Assembly (NCBI GenBank): GCA_019054805.1
Contig: JAHQIY010000024.1
Coordinates: forward strand, 992,001-1,056,000
Direction: 5' to 3'
Source of the DNA: Brachionus manjavacas
Taxonomy: Eukaryota; Rotifera; Eurotatoria; Ploima; Brachionidae
Length of the DNA stretch: 64,000 nucleotides
Below are positions 45,101-58,900 of this stretch, piece by piece (position 1 is the stretch's first letter; every line of letters begins with the position of its first letter). The translations under genes were made by a program, and so were the position numbers. The notes beneath the pieces were generated by a model. That model had not been told where the DNA came from, searched no databases, and saw only the letters and a program-made list of their open reading frames with translations.

Positions 45101-48100
45101 GCAGAATGGTCAATTTTTTAGCTATCAGAGTGATTAATATCTCAAATTCAAGAGCGCAAAAAGTTCTATATGATGCTTTTTACAGAAGTCGGAAAAAGGA
45201 AAAAGACAAGAAATTAGGCACCTTCAAAAAAGTGCAAAAAACGCGTTTTTTTCGACTTTTCAAGTAAGTTTTTCGGAATGAATTTTTCGAATTTCGGAAA
45301 ACCAAACATATCAATAGATAGATCTTGCAATTTTCTTGACTTTGGCTTTTACAGAACTAAAAAAGCTCAAAGATACGGAAAGTTATGCATAATTGAAACT
45401 TTCAAGTGTTTTGAAATGACACAGTTTTCAAGTGACTGCAGAATGGTCAATTTTTTAGCTATCAGAGTGATTAATATCTCAAATTCAAGAGCGCAAAAAG
45501 TTCTATATGATGCTTTTTACAGAAGTCGGAAAAAGGAAAAAGACAAGAAATTAGGCACCTTCAAAAAAGTGCAAAAAACGCGTTTTTTTCGACTTTTCAA
45601 GTAAGTTTTTCGGAATGAATTTTTCGAATTTCGGAAAACCAAACATATCAATAGATAGATCTTGCAATTTTCTTGACTTTGGCTTTTAAAGACCAAAAAA
45701 GCTCAAAGATACGGAAAGTTATGCATAATTGAAACTTTCAAGTGTTTTGAAATGACACAGTTTTCAAGTGACTGCAGAATGGTCAATTTTTTAGCTATCA
45801 GAGTGATTAATATCTCAAATTCAAGAGCGCAAAAAGTTCTATATGATGCTTTTTACAGAAGTCGGAAAAAGGAAAAAGACAAGAAATTAGGCACCTTCAA
45901 AAAAGTGCAAAAAACGCGTTTTTTTCGACTTTTCAAGTAAGTTTTTCGGAATGAATTTTTCGAATTTCGGAAAACCAAACATATCAATAGATAGATCTTG
46001 CAATTTTCTTGACTTTGGCTTTTACAGAACAAAAAAGCTCAAAGATACGGAAAGTTATGCATAATTGAAACTTTCAAGTGTTTTGAAATGACACAGTTTT
46101 CAAGTGACTGCAGAATGGTCAATTTTTTAGCTATCAGAGTGATTAATATCTCAAATTCAAGAGCGCAAAAAGTTCTATATGATGCTTTTTACAGAAGTCG
46201 GAAAAAGGAAAAAGACAAGAAATTAGGCACCTTCAAAAAAGTGCAAAAAACGCGTTTTTTTCGACTTTTCAAGTAAGTTTTTCGGAATGAATTTTTCGAA
46301 TTTCGGGAAACCAAACATATCAATAGATAGATCTTGCAATTTTCTTGACTTTGGCTTTTACAGAACAAAAATAGCTCAAAGATACCGAAAGTTATGCGTA
46401 ATTGAAACTTTCAAGTGTTTTGAAATGACACGGTTTTCAAGTGACTGCAGAATGGTCAATTTTTTAGCTATCAGAGTGATTAATATCTCAAATTCAAGAG
46501 CGCAAAAAGTTATATATGATGCTTTTAACAGAAGTCGGAAAAAGGAAAAAGACAAGAAATTAGGCACCTTCAAAAAAGTGCAAAAAACGCGTTTTTTTCG
46601 ACTTTTCAAGTAAGTTTTTCGGAATGAATTTTTCGAATTTCGGAAAACCAAACATATCAATAGATAGATCCTGCAATTTTCTTGACTTTGGCTTTTACAG
46701 AACAAAAAAAGCTCAAAGATACGGAAAGTTATGCATAATTGAAACTTTCAAGTGTTTTGAAATGACACAGTTTTCAAGTGACTGCAGAATGGTCAATTTT
46801 TTAGCTATCAGAGTGATTAATATCTCAAATTCAAGAGCGCAAAAAGTTCTATATGATGCTTTTTACAGAAGTCGGAAAAAGGAAAAAGACAAGAAATTAG
46901 GCACCTTCAAAAAAGTGCAAAAAACGCGTTTTTTCGACTTTTCAAGTAAGTTTTTCGGAATGAATTTTTCGAATTTCGGAAAACCAAACATTTCAATAGA
47001 TAGATCCTGCAATTTTCTTGACTTTGGCTTTTACAAAACAAAAAAAACTCAAAGATACGGAAAGTTATGCATAATTGAAACTTTCAAGTGTTTTGAAATG
47101 ACACAGTTTTCAAGTGACTGCAGAATGGTCAATTTTTTAGCTATCAGAGTGATTAATATCTCAAATTCAAGAGCGCAAAAAGTTCTATATGATGCTTTTT
47201 ACAGAAGTCGGAAAAAGGAAAAAGACAAGAAATTAGGCACCTTCAAAAAAGTGCAAAAAACGCGTTTTTTTCGACTTTTCAAGTAAGTTTTTCGGAATGA
47301 ATTTTTCGAATTTCGGAAAACCAAACATATCAATAGATAGATCTTGCAATTTTCTTGACTTTGGCTTTTACAGAACAAAAAAAGCTCAAAGATACGGAAA
47401 GTTATGCATAATTGAAACTTTCAAGTGTTTTGAAATGACACAGTTTTCAAGTGACTGCAGAATGGTCAATTTTTTAGCTATCAGAGTGATTAATATCTCA
47501 AATTCAAGAGCGCAAAAAGTTCTATATGATGCTTTTTACAGAAGTCGGAAAAAGGAAAAAGACAAGAAATTAGGCACCTTCAAAAAAGTGCAAAAAACGC
47601 GTTTTTTTCGACTTTTCAAGTAAGTTTTTCGGAATGAATTTTTCGAATTTCGGAAAACCAAACATATCAATAGATAGATCTTGCAATTTTCTTGACTTTG
47701 GCTTTTACAGAACAAAAAAAAATTCAAAGATCCGGAAAGTTATGCAAAATTGAAACTTTCAAGTGTTTTGAAATGACACAGTTTTCAAGTGACTGCAGAA
47801 TGGTCAATTTTTTAGCTATCAGAGTGATTAATATCTCAAATTCAAGAGCGCAAAAAGTTCTATATGATGCTTTTTACAGAAGTCGGAAAAAATAAAAAGA
47901 CAAGAAATTAGGCACCTTCAAAAAAGTGCAAAAAACGCGTTTTTTTCGACTTTTCAAGTAAGTTTTTCGGAATGAATTTTTCGAATTTCGGAAAACCAAA
48001 CATATCAATAGATAGATCTTGCAATTTTCTTGACTTTGGCTTTTACAGAACAAAAAAAGCTCAAAGATACTGAAAGTTATGCATAATTGAAACTTTCAAG

Positions 48101-49978
48101 TGTTTTGAAATGACACAGTTTTCAAGTGACTGCAGAATGGTCAATTTTTTAGCTATCAGAGTGATTAATATCTCAAATTCAAGAGCGCAAAAAGTTCTAT
48201 ATGATGCTTTTTACAGAAGTCGGAAAAAGGAAAAAGACAAGAAATTAGGCACCTTCAAAAAAGTGCAAAAAACGCGTTTTTTTCGACTTTTCAAGTAAGT
48301 TTTTCGGAATGAATTTTTCGAATTTCGGAAAACCAAACATATCAATAGATAGATCCTGCAATTTTCTTGACTTTGGCTTTTACAGAACAAAAAAAGCTCA
48401 AAGATACGGAAAGTTATGCATAATTGAAACTTTCAAGTGTTTTGAAATGACACAGTTTTCAAGTGACTGCAGAATGGTCAATTTTTTAGCTATCAGAGTG
48501 ATTAATATCTCAAATTCAAGAGCGCAAAAAGTTCTATATGATGCTTTTTACAGAAGTCGGAAAAAGGAAAAAGACAAGAAATTAGGCACCTTCAAAAAAG
48601 TGCAAAAAACGCGTTTTTTTCGACTTTTCAAGTAAGTTTTTCGGAATGAATTTTTCGAATTTCGGAAAACCAAACATATCAATAGATAGATCTTGCAATT
48701 TTCTTGACTTTGGCTTTTACAGAACCAAAAAAGCTCAAAGATACGGAAAGTTATGCATAATTGAAACTTTCAAGTGTTTTGAAATGACACAGTTTTCAAG
48801 TGACTGCAGAATGGTCAATTTTTTAGCTATCAGAGTGATTAATATCTCAAATTCAAGAGCGCAAAAAGTTCTATATGATGCTTTTTACAGAAGTCGGAAA
48901 AAGGAAAAAGACAAGAAATTAGGCACCTTCAAAAAAGTGCAAAAAACGCGTTTTTTTCGACTTTTCAAGTAAGTTTTTCGGAATGAATTTTTCGAATTTC
49001 GGAAAACCAAACATATCAATAGATAGATCTTGCAATTTTCTTGACTTTGGCTTTTACAGAACTAAAAAAGCTCAAAGATACGGAAAGTTATGCATAATTG
49101 AAACTTTCAAGTGTTTTGAAATGACACAGTTTTCAAGTGACTGCAGAATGGTCAATTTTTTAGCTATCAGAGTGATTAATATCTCAAATTCAAGAGCGCA
49201 AAAAGTTCTATATGATGCTTTTTACAGAAGTCGGAAAAAGGAAAAAGACAAGAAATTAGGCACCTTCAAAAAAGTGCAAAAAACGCGTTTTTTTCGACTT
49301 TTCAAGTAAGTTTTTCGGAATGAATTTTTCGAATTTCGGAAAACCAAACATATCAATAGATAGATCTTGCAATTTTCTTGACTTTGGCTTTTACAGAACC
49401 AAAAAAGCTCAAAGATACGGAAAGTTATGCATAATTGAAACTTTCAAGTGTTTTGAAATGACACAGTTTTCAAGTGACTGCAGAATGGTCAATTTTTTAG
49501 CTATCAGAGTGATTAATATCTCAAATTCAAGAGCGCAAAAAGTTCTATATGATGCTTTTTACAGAAGTCGGAAAAAGGAAAAAGACAAGAAATTAGGCAC
49601 CTTCAAAAAAGTGCAAAAAACGCGTTTTTTTCGACTTTTCAAGTAAGTTTTTCGGAATGAATTTTTCGAATTTCGGAAAACCAAACATATCAATAGATAG
49701 ATCTTGCAATTTTCTTGACTTTGGCTTTTACAGAACAAAAAAAGCTCAAAGATACGGAAAGTTATGCATAATTGAAACTTTCAAGTGTTTTGAAATGACA
49801 CAGTTTTCAAGTGACTGCAGAATGGTCAATTTTTTAGCTATCAGAGTGATTAATATCTCAAATTCAAGAGCGCAAAAAGTTCTATATGATGCTTTTTACA
49901 GAAGTCGGAAAAAGGAAAAAGACAAGAAATTAGGCACCTTCAAAAAAGTGCAAAAAACGCGTTTTTTTCGACTTTTCA
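42136..49978 (+). repeat. Satellite domain A (CAAGTAAGTTTTT junction)
   Basis: All units in this part read CTTTTCAAGTAAGTTTTTCG at the monomer junction, putting a TAA stop at the end of the unit's frame and creating a consensus GTAAGT. Confidence 0.9.
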
Positions 49979-52900
49979 AGTACGTTTTTCGGAATGAATT
50001 TTTCGAATTTCGGAAAACCAAACATATCAATAGATAGATCTTGCAATTTTCTTGACTTTGGCTTTTACAGAACCAAAAAAGCTCAAAGATACGGAAAGTT
50101 ATGCATAATTGAAACTTTCAAGTGTTTTGAAATGACACAGTTTTCAAGTGACTGCAGAATGGTCAATTTTTTAGCTATCAGAGTGATTAATATCTCAAAT
50201 TCAAGAGCGCAAAAAGTTCTATATGATGCTTTTTACAGAAGTCGGAAAAAGGAAAAAGACAAGAAATTAGGCACCTTCAAAAAAGTGCAAAAAACGCGTT
50301 TTTTTCGACTTTTCAATTCCTTTTTTCGGAAAGAATTTTTCGAATTTCGGAAAACCAAACATATCAATAGATAGATCTTGCAATTTTCTTGACTTTGGCT
50401 TTTACTGAACTAAAAAAGCTCAAAGATACGGAAAGTTATGCATAATTGAAACTTTCAAGTGTTTTGAAATGACACAGTTTTCAAGTGACTGCAGAATGGT
50501 CAATTTTTTAGCTATCAGAGTGATTAATATCTCAAATTCAAGAGCGCAAAAAGTTCTATATGATGCTTTTTACAGAAGTCGGAAAAAGGAAAAAGACAAG
50601 AAATTAGGCACCTTCAAAAAAGTGCAAAAAACGCGTTTTTTTCGACTTTTCAAGTACGTTTTTCGGAATGAATTTTTCGAATTTCGGAAAACCAAACATA
50701 TCAATAGATAGATCTTGCAATTTTCTTGACTTTGGCTTTTACAGAACTAAAAAAGCTCAAAGATACGGAAAGTTATGCATAATTGAAACTTTCAAGTGTT
50801 TTGAAATGACACAGTTTTCAAGTGACTGCAGAATGGTCAATTTTTTAGCTATCAGAGTGATTAATATCTCAAATTCAAGAGCGCAAAAAGTTCTATATGA
50901 TGCTTTTTACAGAAGTCGGAAAAAGGAAAAAGACAAGAAATTAGGCACCTTCAAAAAAGTGCAAAAAACGCGTTTTTTTCGACTTTTCAAGTACGTTTTT
51001 CGGAATGAATTTTTCGAATTTCGGGAAACCGAACATATCAATAGATAGATCTTGCAATTTTCTTGACTTTGGCTTTTACAGAACAAAAAAAAGTCAAAGA
51101 TACCGAAAGTTATGCATAATTGAAACTTTCAAGTGTTTTGAAATGACACAGTTTTCAAGTGACTGCAGAATGGTCAATTTTTTAGCTATCAGAGTGATTA
51201 ATATCTCAAATTCAAGAGCGCAAAAAGTTCTATATGATGCTTTTTACAGAAGTCGGAAAAAGGAAAAAGACAAGAAATTAGGCACCTTCAAAAAAGTGCA
51301 AAAAACGCGTTTTTTTCGACTTTTCAAGTACGTTTTTCGGAATGAATTTTTCGAATTTCGGAAAACCAAACATATCAATAGATAGATCTTGCAATTTTCT
51401 TGACTTTGGCTTTTACAGAACCAAAAAAGCTCAAAGATACGGAAAGTTATGCATAATTGAAACTTTCAAGTGTTTTGAAATGACACAGTTTTCAAGTGAC
51501 TGCAGAATGGTCAATTTTTTAGCTATCAGAGTGATTAATATCTCAAATTCAAGAGCGCAAAAAGTTCTATATGATGCTTTTTACAGAAGTCGGAAAAAAG
51601 AAAAAGACAAGAAATTAGGCACCTTCAAAAAAGTGCAAAAAACGCGTTTTTTCGACTTTTCAATTCCTTTTTTCGGAATCAATTTTTCGAATTTCGGAAA
51701 ACCAAACATATCAATAGATAGATCTTGCAATTTTCTTGACTTTGGCTTTTACAGAACAAAAAAAGCTCAAAGATACGGAAAGTTATGCATAATTGAAACT
51801 TTCAAGTGTTTTGAAATGACACAGTTTTCAAGTGACTGCAGAATGGTCAATTTTTTAGCTATCAGAGTGATTAATATCTCAAATTCAAGAGCGCAAAAAG
51901 TTCTATATGATGCTTTTTACAGAAGTCGGAAAAAGGAAAAAGACAAGAAATTAGGCACCTTCAAAAAACGCGTTTTTTTCGACTTTTCAATTCCTTTTTA
52001 CGGAATGAATTTTTCGAATTTCGGAAAACCAAACATATCAATAGATAGATCTTGCAATTTTCTTGACTTTGGCTTTTACAGAACAAAAAAAGCTCAAAGA
52101 TACGGAAAGTTATGCATAATTGAAACTTTCAAGTGTTTTGAAATGACACAGTTTTCAAGTGACTGCAGAATGGTCAATTTTTTAGCTATCAGAGTGATTA
52201 ATATCTCAAATTCAAGAGCGCAAAAAGTTCTATATGATGCTTTTTACAGAAGTCGGAAAAAGGAAAAAGACAAGAAATTAGGCACCTTCAAAAAAGTGCA
52301 AAAAACGCGTTTTTTTCGACTTTTCAAGTACGTTTTTCGGAATGAATTTTTCGAATTTCGGAAAACCAAACATATCAATAGATAGATCTTGCAATTTTCT
52401 TGACTTTGGCTTTTACAGAACAAAAAAGCTCAAAGATACGGAAAGTTATGCATAATTGAAACTTTCAAGTGTTTTGAAATGACACAGTTTTCAAGTGACT
52501 GCAGAATGGTCAATTTTTTAGCTATCAGAGTGATTAATATCTCAAATTCAAGAGCGCAAAAAGTTCTATATGATGCTTTTTACAGAAGTCGGAAAAAGGA
52601 AAAAGACAAGAAATTAGGCACCTTCAAAAAAGTGCAAAAAACGCGTTTTTTTCGACTTTTCAAGTACGTTTTTCGGAATGAATTTTTCGAATTTCGGGAA
52701 ACCAAACATATCAATAGATAGATCTTGCAATTTTCTTGACTTTGGCTTTTACAGAACAAAAAATGCTCAAAGATACGGAAAGTTATGCATAATTGAAACT
52801 TTCAAGTGTTTTGAAATGACACAGTTTTCAAGTGACTGCAGAATGGTCAATTTTTTAGCTATCAGAGTGATTAATATCTCAAATTCAAGAGCGCAAAAAG

Positions 52901-55900
52901 TTCTATATGATGCTTTTTACAGAAGTCGAAAAAAGGAAAAAGACAAGAAATTAGGCACCTTCAAAAAAGTGCAAAAACGCGTTTTTTTCGACTTTTCAAG
53001 TAAGTTTTTCGGGATGAATTTTTCGAATTTCGGAAAACCAAACATATCAATAGATAGATCTTGCAATTTTCTTGTCTTTGGTTTTTACAGAACAAAAAAA
53101 GCTCAAAGATACGGAAAGTTATGCATAATTGAAACTTTCAAGTGTTTTGAAATGACACAGTTTTCAAGTGACTGCAGAATGGTCAATTTTTTAGCTATCA
53201 GAGTGATTAATATCTCAAATTCAAGAGCGCAAAAAGTTCTATATGATGCTTTTTACAGAAGTCGGAAAAAGGAAAAAGACAAGAAATTAGGCACCTTCAA
53301 AAAAGTGCAAAAAACGCGTTTTTTTCGACTTTTCAAGTACGTTTTTCGGAATGAATTTTTCGAATTTCGGAAAACCAAACATATCAATAGATAGATCTTG
53401 CAATTTTCTTGACTTTGGCTTTTACAGAACAAAAAAAACTCAAAGATACGGAAAGTTATGCATAATTGAAACTTTCAAGTGTTTTGAAATGACACAGTTT
53501 TCAAGTGACTGCAGAATGGTCAATTTTTTAGCTATCAGAGTGATTAATATCTCAAATTCAAGAGCGCAAAAAGTTCTATATGATGCTTTTTACAGAAGTC
53601 GGAAAAAGGAAAAAGACAAGAAATTAGGCACCTTCAAAAAAGTGCAAAAAACGCGTTTTTTTCGACTTTTCAATTACGTTTTTCAGAATGAATTTTTCGA
53701 ATTTCGGAAAACCAAACATATCAATAGATAGATCTTGCAATTTTCTTGACTTTGGCTTTTACAGAACAAAAAAAGCTCAAAGATACGGAAAGTTATGCAT
53801 AATTGAAACTTTCAAGTGTTTTGAAATGACACAGTTTTCAAGTGACTGCAGAATGGTCAATTTTTTAGCTATCAGAGTGATTAATATCTCAAATTCAAGA
53901 GCGCAAAAAGTTCTATATGATGCTTTTTACAGAAGTCGGAAAAAGGAAAAAGACAAGAAATTAGGCACCTTCAAAAAAGTGCAAAAAACGCGTTTTTTTC
54001 GACTTTTCAAGTACGTTTTTCGGAATGAATTTTTCGAATTTCGGAAAACCAAACATATCAATAGATAGATCTTGCAATTTTCTTGACTTTGGCTTTTACA
54101 GAACAAAATAGCTCAAAGATACGGAAAGTTATGCATAATTGAAACTTTCAAGTGTTTTGAAATGACACAGTTTTCAAGTGACTGCAGAATGGTCAATTTT
54201 TTAGCTATCAGAGTGATTAATATCTCAAATTCAAGAGCGCAAAAAGTTCTATATGATGCTTTTTACAGAAGTCGGAAAAAGGAAAAAGACAAGAAATTAG
54301 GCACCTTCAAAAAAGTGCAAAAAACGCGTTTTTTTCGACTTTTCAAGTACGTTTTTCGGAATGAATTTTTCGAATTTCGGAAAACCAAACATATCAATAG
54401 ATAGATCTTGCAATTTTCTTGACTTTGGCTTTTACAGAACTAAAAAAGCTCAAAGATACGGAAAGTTATGCATAATTGAAACTTTCAAGTGTTTTGAAAT
54501 GACACAGTTTTCAAGTGACTGCAGAATGGTCAATTTTTTAGCTATCAGAGTGATTAATATCTCAAATTCAAGAGCGCAAAAAGTTCTATATGATGCTTTT
54601 TACAGAAGTCGGAAAAAGGAAAAAGACAAGAAATTAGGCACCTTCAAAAAAGTGCAAAAAACGCGTTTTTTTCGACTTTTCAAGTACGTTTTTCGGAATG
54701 AATTTTTCGAATTTCGGAAAACCAAACATATCAATAGATAGATCTTGCAATTTTCTTGACTTTGGCTTTTACAGAACTAAAAAAGCTCAAAGATACGGAA
54801 AGTTATGCATAATTGAAACTTTCAAGTGTTTTGAAATGACACAGTTTTCAAGTGACTGCAGAATGGTCAATTTTTTAGCTATCAGAGTGATTAATATCTC
54901 AAATTCAAGAGCGCAAAAAGTTCTATATGATGCTTTTTACAGAAGTCGGAAAAAGGAAAAAGACAAGAAATTAGGCACCTTCAAAAAAGTGCAAAAAACG
55001 CGTTTTTTTCGACTTTTCAAGTACGTTTTTCGGAATGAATTTTTCGAATTTCGGAAAACCAAACATATCAATAGATAGATCTTGCAATTTTCTTGACTTT
55101 GGCTTTTACAGAACTAAAAAAGCTCAAAGATACGGAAAGTTATGCATAATTGAAACTTTCAAGTGTTTTGAAATGACACAGTTTTCAAGTGACTGCAGAA
55201 TGGTCAATTTTTTAGCTATCAGAGTGATTAATATCTCAAATTCAAGAGCGCAAAAAGTTCTATATGATGCTTTTTACAGAAGTCGGAAAAAGGAAAAAGA
55301 CAAGAAATTAGGCACCTTCAAAAAAGTGCAAAAAACGCGTTTTTTTCGACTTTTCAAGTACGTTTTTCGGAATGAATTTTTCGAATTTCGGAAAACCAAA
55401 CATATCAATAGATAGATCTTGCAATTTTCTTGACTTTGGCTTTTACAGAACTAAAAAAGCTCAAAGATACGGAAAGTTATGCATAATTGAAACTTTCAAG
55501 TGTTTTGAAATGACACAGTTTTCAAGTGACTGCAGAATGGTCAATTTTTTAGCTATCAGAGTGATTAATATCTCAAATTCAAGAGCGCAAAAAGTTCTAT
55601 ATGATGCTTTTTACAGAAGTCGGAAAAAGGAAAAAGACAAGAAATTAGGCACCTTCAAAAAAGTGCAAAAAACGCGTTTTTTTCGACTTTTCAATTCCTT
55701 TTTACGGAATCAATTTTTCGAATTTCGGAAAACCAAACATATCAATAGATAGATCTTGCAATTTTCTTGACTTTGGCTTTTACAGAACAAAAAAAGCTCA
55801 AAGATACGGAAAGTTATGCATAATTGAAACTTTCAAGTGTTTTGAAATGACACAGTTTTCAAGTGACTGCAGAATGGTCAATTTTTTAGCTATCAGAGTG

Positions 55901-58900
55901 ATTAATATCTCAAATTCAAGAGCGCAAAAAGTTCTATATGATGCTTTTTACAGAAGTCGGAAAAAGGAAAAAGACAAGAAATTAGGCACCTTCAAAAAAG
56001 TGCAAAAAACGCGTTTTTTTCGACTTTTCAATTCCTTTTTACGGAATGAATTTTTCGAATTTCGGAAAACCAAACATATCAATAGATAGATCTTGCAATT
56101 TTCTTGACTTTGGCTTTTACAGAACAAAAAAAACTCAAAGATACGGAAAGTTATGCATAATTGAAACTTTCAAGTGTTTTGAAATGACACAGTTTTCAAG
56201 TGACTGCAGAATGGTCAATTTTTTAGCTATCAGAGTGATTAATATCTCAAATTCAAGAGCGCAAAAAGTTCTATATGATGCTTTTTACAGAAGTCGGAAA
56301 AAGGAAAAAGACAAGAAATTAGGCACCTTCAAAAAAGTGCAAAAAACGCGTTTTTTTCGACTTTTCAAGTACGTTTTTCGGAATGAATTTTTCGAATTTC
56401 GGGAAACCAAACATATCAATAGATAGATCTTGCAATTTTCTTGACTTTGGCTTTTACAGAACAAAAAAGCTCAAAGATACGGAAAGTTATGCATAATTGA
56501 AACTTTCAAGTGTTTTGAAATGACACAGTTTTCAAGTGACTGCAGAATGGTCAATTTTTTAGCTATCAGAGTGATTAATATCTCAAATTCAAGAGCGCAA
56601 AAAGTTCTATATGATGCTTTTTACAGAAGTCGGAAAAAGGAAAAAGACAAGAAATTAGGCACCTTCAAAAAAGTGCAAAAAACGCGTTTTTTTCGACTTT
56701 TCAAGTACGTTTTTCGGAATGAATTTTTCGAATTTCGGAAAACCAAACATATCAATAGATAGATCTTGCAATTTTCTTGACTTTGGCTTTTACAGAACAA
56801 AAAAAGCTCAAAGATACGGAAAGTTATGCATAATTGAAACTTTCAAGTGTTTTGAAATGACACAGTTTTCAAGTGACTGCAGAATGGTCAATTTTTTAGC
56901 TATCAGAGTGATTAATATCTCAAATTCAAGAGCGCAAAAAGTTCTATATGATGCTTTTTACAGAAGTCGGAAAAAGGAAAAAGACAAGAAATTAGGCACC
57001 TTCAAAAAAGTGCAAAAAACGCGTTTTTTTCGACTTTTCAAGTACGTTTTTCGGAATGAATTTTTCGAATTTCGGAAAACCAAACATATCAATAGATAGA
57101 TCTTGCAATTTTCTTGACTTTGGCTTTTACAGAACTAAAAAAGCTCAAAGATACGGAAAGTTATGCATAATTGAAACTTTCAAGTGTTTTGAAATGACAC
57201 AGTTTTCAAGTGACTGCAGAATGGTCAATTTTTTAGCTATCAGAGTGATTAATATCTCAAATTCAAGAGCGCAAAAAGTTCTATATGATGCTTTTTACAG
57301 AAGTCGGAAAAAGGAAAAAGACAAGAAATTAGGCACCTTCAAAAAAGTGCAAAAAACGCGTTTTTTTCGACTTTTCAAGTACGTTTTTCGGAATGAATTT
57401 TTCGAATTTCGGAAAACCAAACATATCAATAGATAGATCTTGCAATTTTCTTGACTTTGGCTTTTACAGAACAAAAAAAACTCAAAGATACGGAAAGTTA
57501 TGCATAATTGAAACTTTCAAGTGTTTTGAAATGACACAGTTTTCAAGTGACTGCAGAATGGTCAATTTTTTAGCTATCAGAGTGATTAATATCTCAAATT
57601 CAAGAGCGCAAAAAGTTCTATATGATGCTTTTTACAGAAGTCGGAAAAAGGAAAAAGACAAGAAATTAGGCACCTTCAAAAAAGTGCAAAAAACGCGTTT
57701 TTTTCGACTTTTCAAGTACGTTTTTCGGAATGAATTTTTCGAATTTCGGAAAACCAAACATATCAATAGATAGATCTTGCAATTTTCTTGACTTTGGCTT
57801 TTACAGAACAAAAAAGCTCAAAGATACGGAAAGTTATGCATAATTGAAACTTTCAAGTGTTTTGAAATGACACAGTTTTCAAGTGACTGCAGAATGGTCA
57901 ATTTTTTAGCTATCAGAGTGATTAATATCTCAAATTCAAGAGCGCAAAAAGTTCTATATGATGCTTTTTACAGAAGTCGGAAAAAGGAAAAAGACAAGAA
58001 ATTAGGCACCTTCAAAAAAGTGCAAAAAACGCGTTTTTTTCGACTTTTCAAGTAAGTTTTTCGAATGAATTTTTCGAATTTCGGGAAACCAATCATATCA
58101 ATAGATAGATCTTGCAATTTTCTTGACTTTGGCTTTTACAGAACCAAAAAAGCTCAAATATACCGAAGTTATGAATAATTGAAACTTTAAAGTGTTTTGA
58201 AATGACACAGTTTTCAAGTGACTGCAGAATGGTCAATTTTTTAGCTATCAGAGTGATTAATATCTCAAATTCAAGAGCGCAAAAAGTTCTATATGATGCT
58301 TTTTACAGAAGTCGGAAAAAGGAAAAAGACAAGAAATTAGGCACCTTCAAAAAAGTGCAAAAAACGCGTTTTTTTCGACTTTTCAAGTACGTTTTTCGGA
58401 ATGAATTTTTCGAATTTCGGAAAACCAAACATATCAATAGATAGATCTTGCAATTTTCTTGACTTTGGCTTTTACAGAACAAAAAAGCTCAAAGATACGG
58501 AAAGTTATGCATAATTGAAACTTTCAAGTGTTTTGAAATGACACAGTTTTCAAGTGACTGCAGAATGGTCAATTTTTTAGCTATCAGAGTGATTAATATC
58601 TCAAATTCAAGAGCGCAAAAAGTTCTATATGATGCTTTTTACAGAAGTCGGAAAAAGGAAAAAGACAAGAAATTAGGCACCTTCAAAAAAGTGCAAAAAA
58701 CGCGTTTTTTTCGACTTTTCAAGTACGTTTTTCGGAATGAATTTTTCGAATTTCGGAAAACCAAACATATCAATAGATAGATCTTGCAATTTTCTTGACT
58801 TTGGCTTGTACAGAACAAAAAAAGCTCAAAGATACGGAAAGTTATGCATAATTGAAACTTTCAAGTGTTTTGAAATGACACAGTTTTCAAGTGACTGCAG

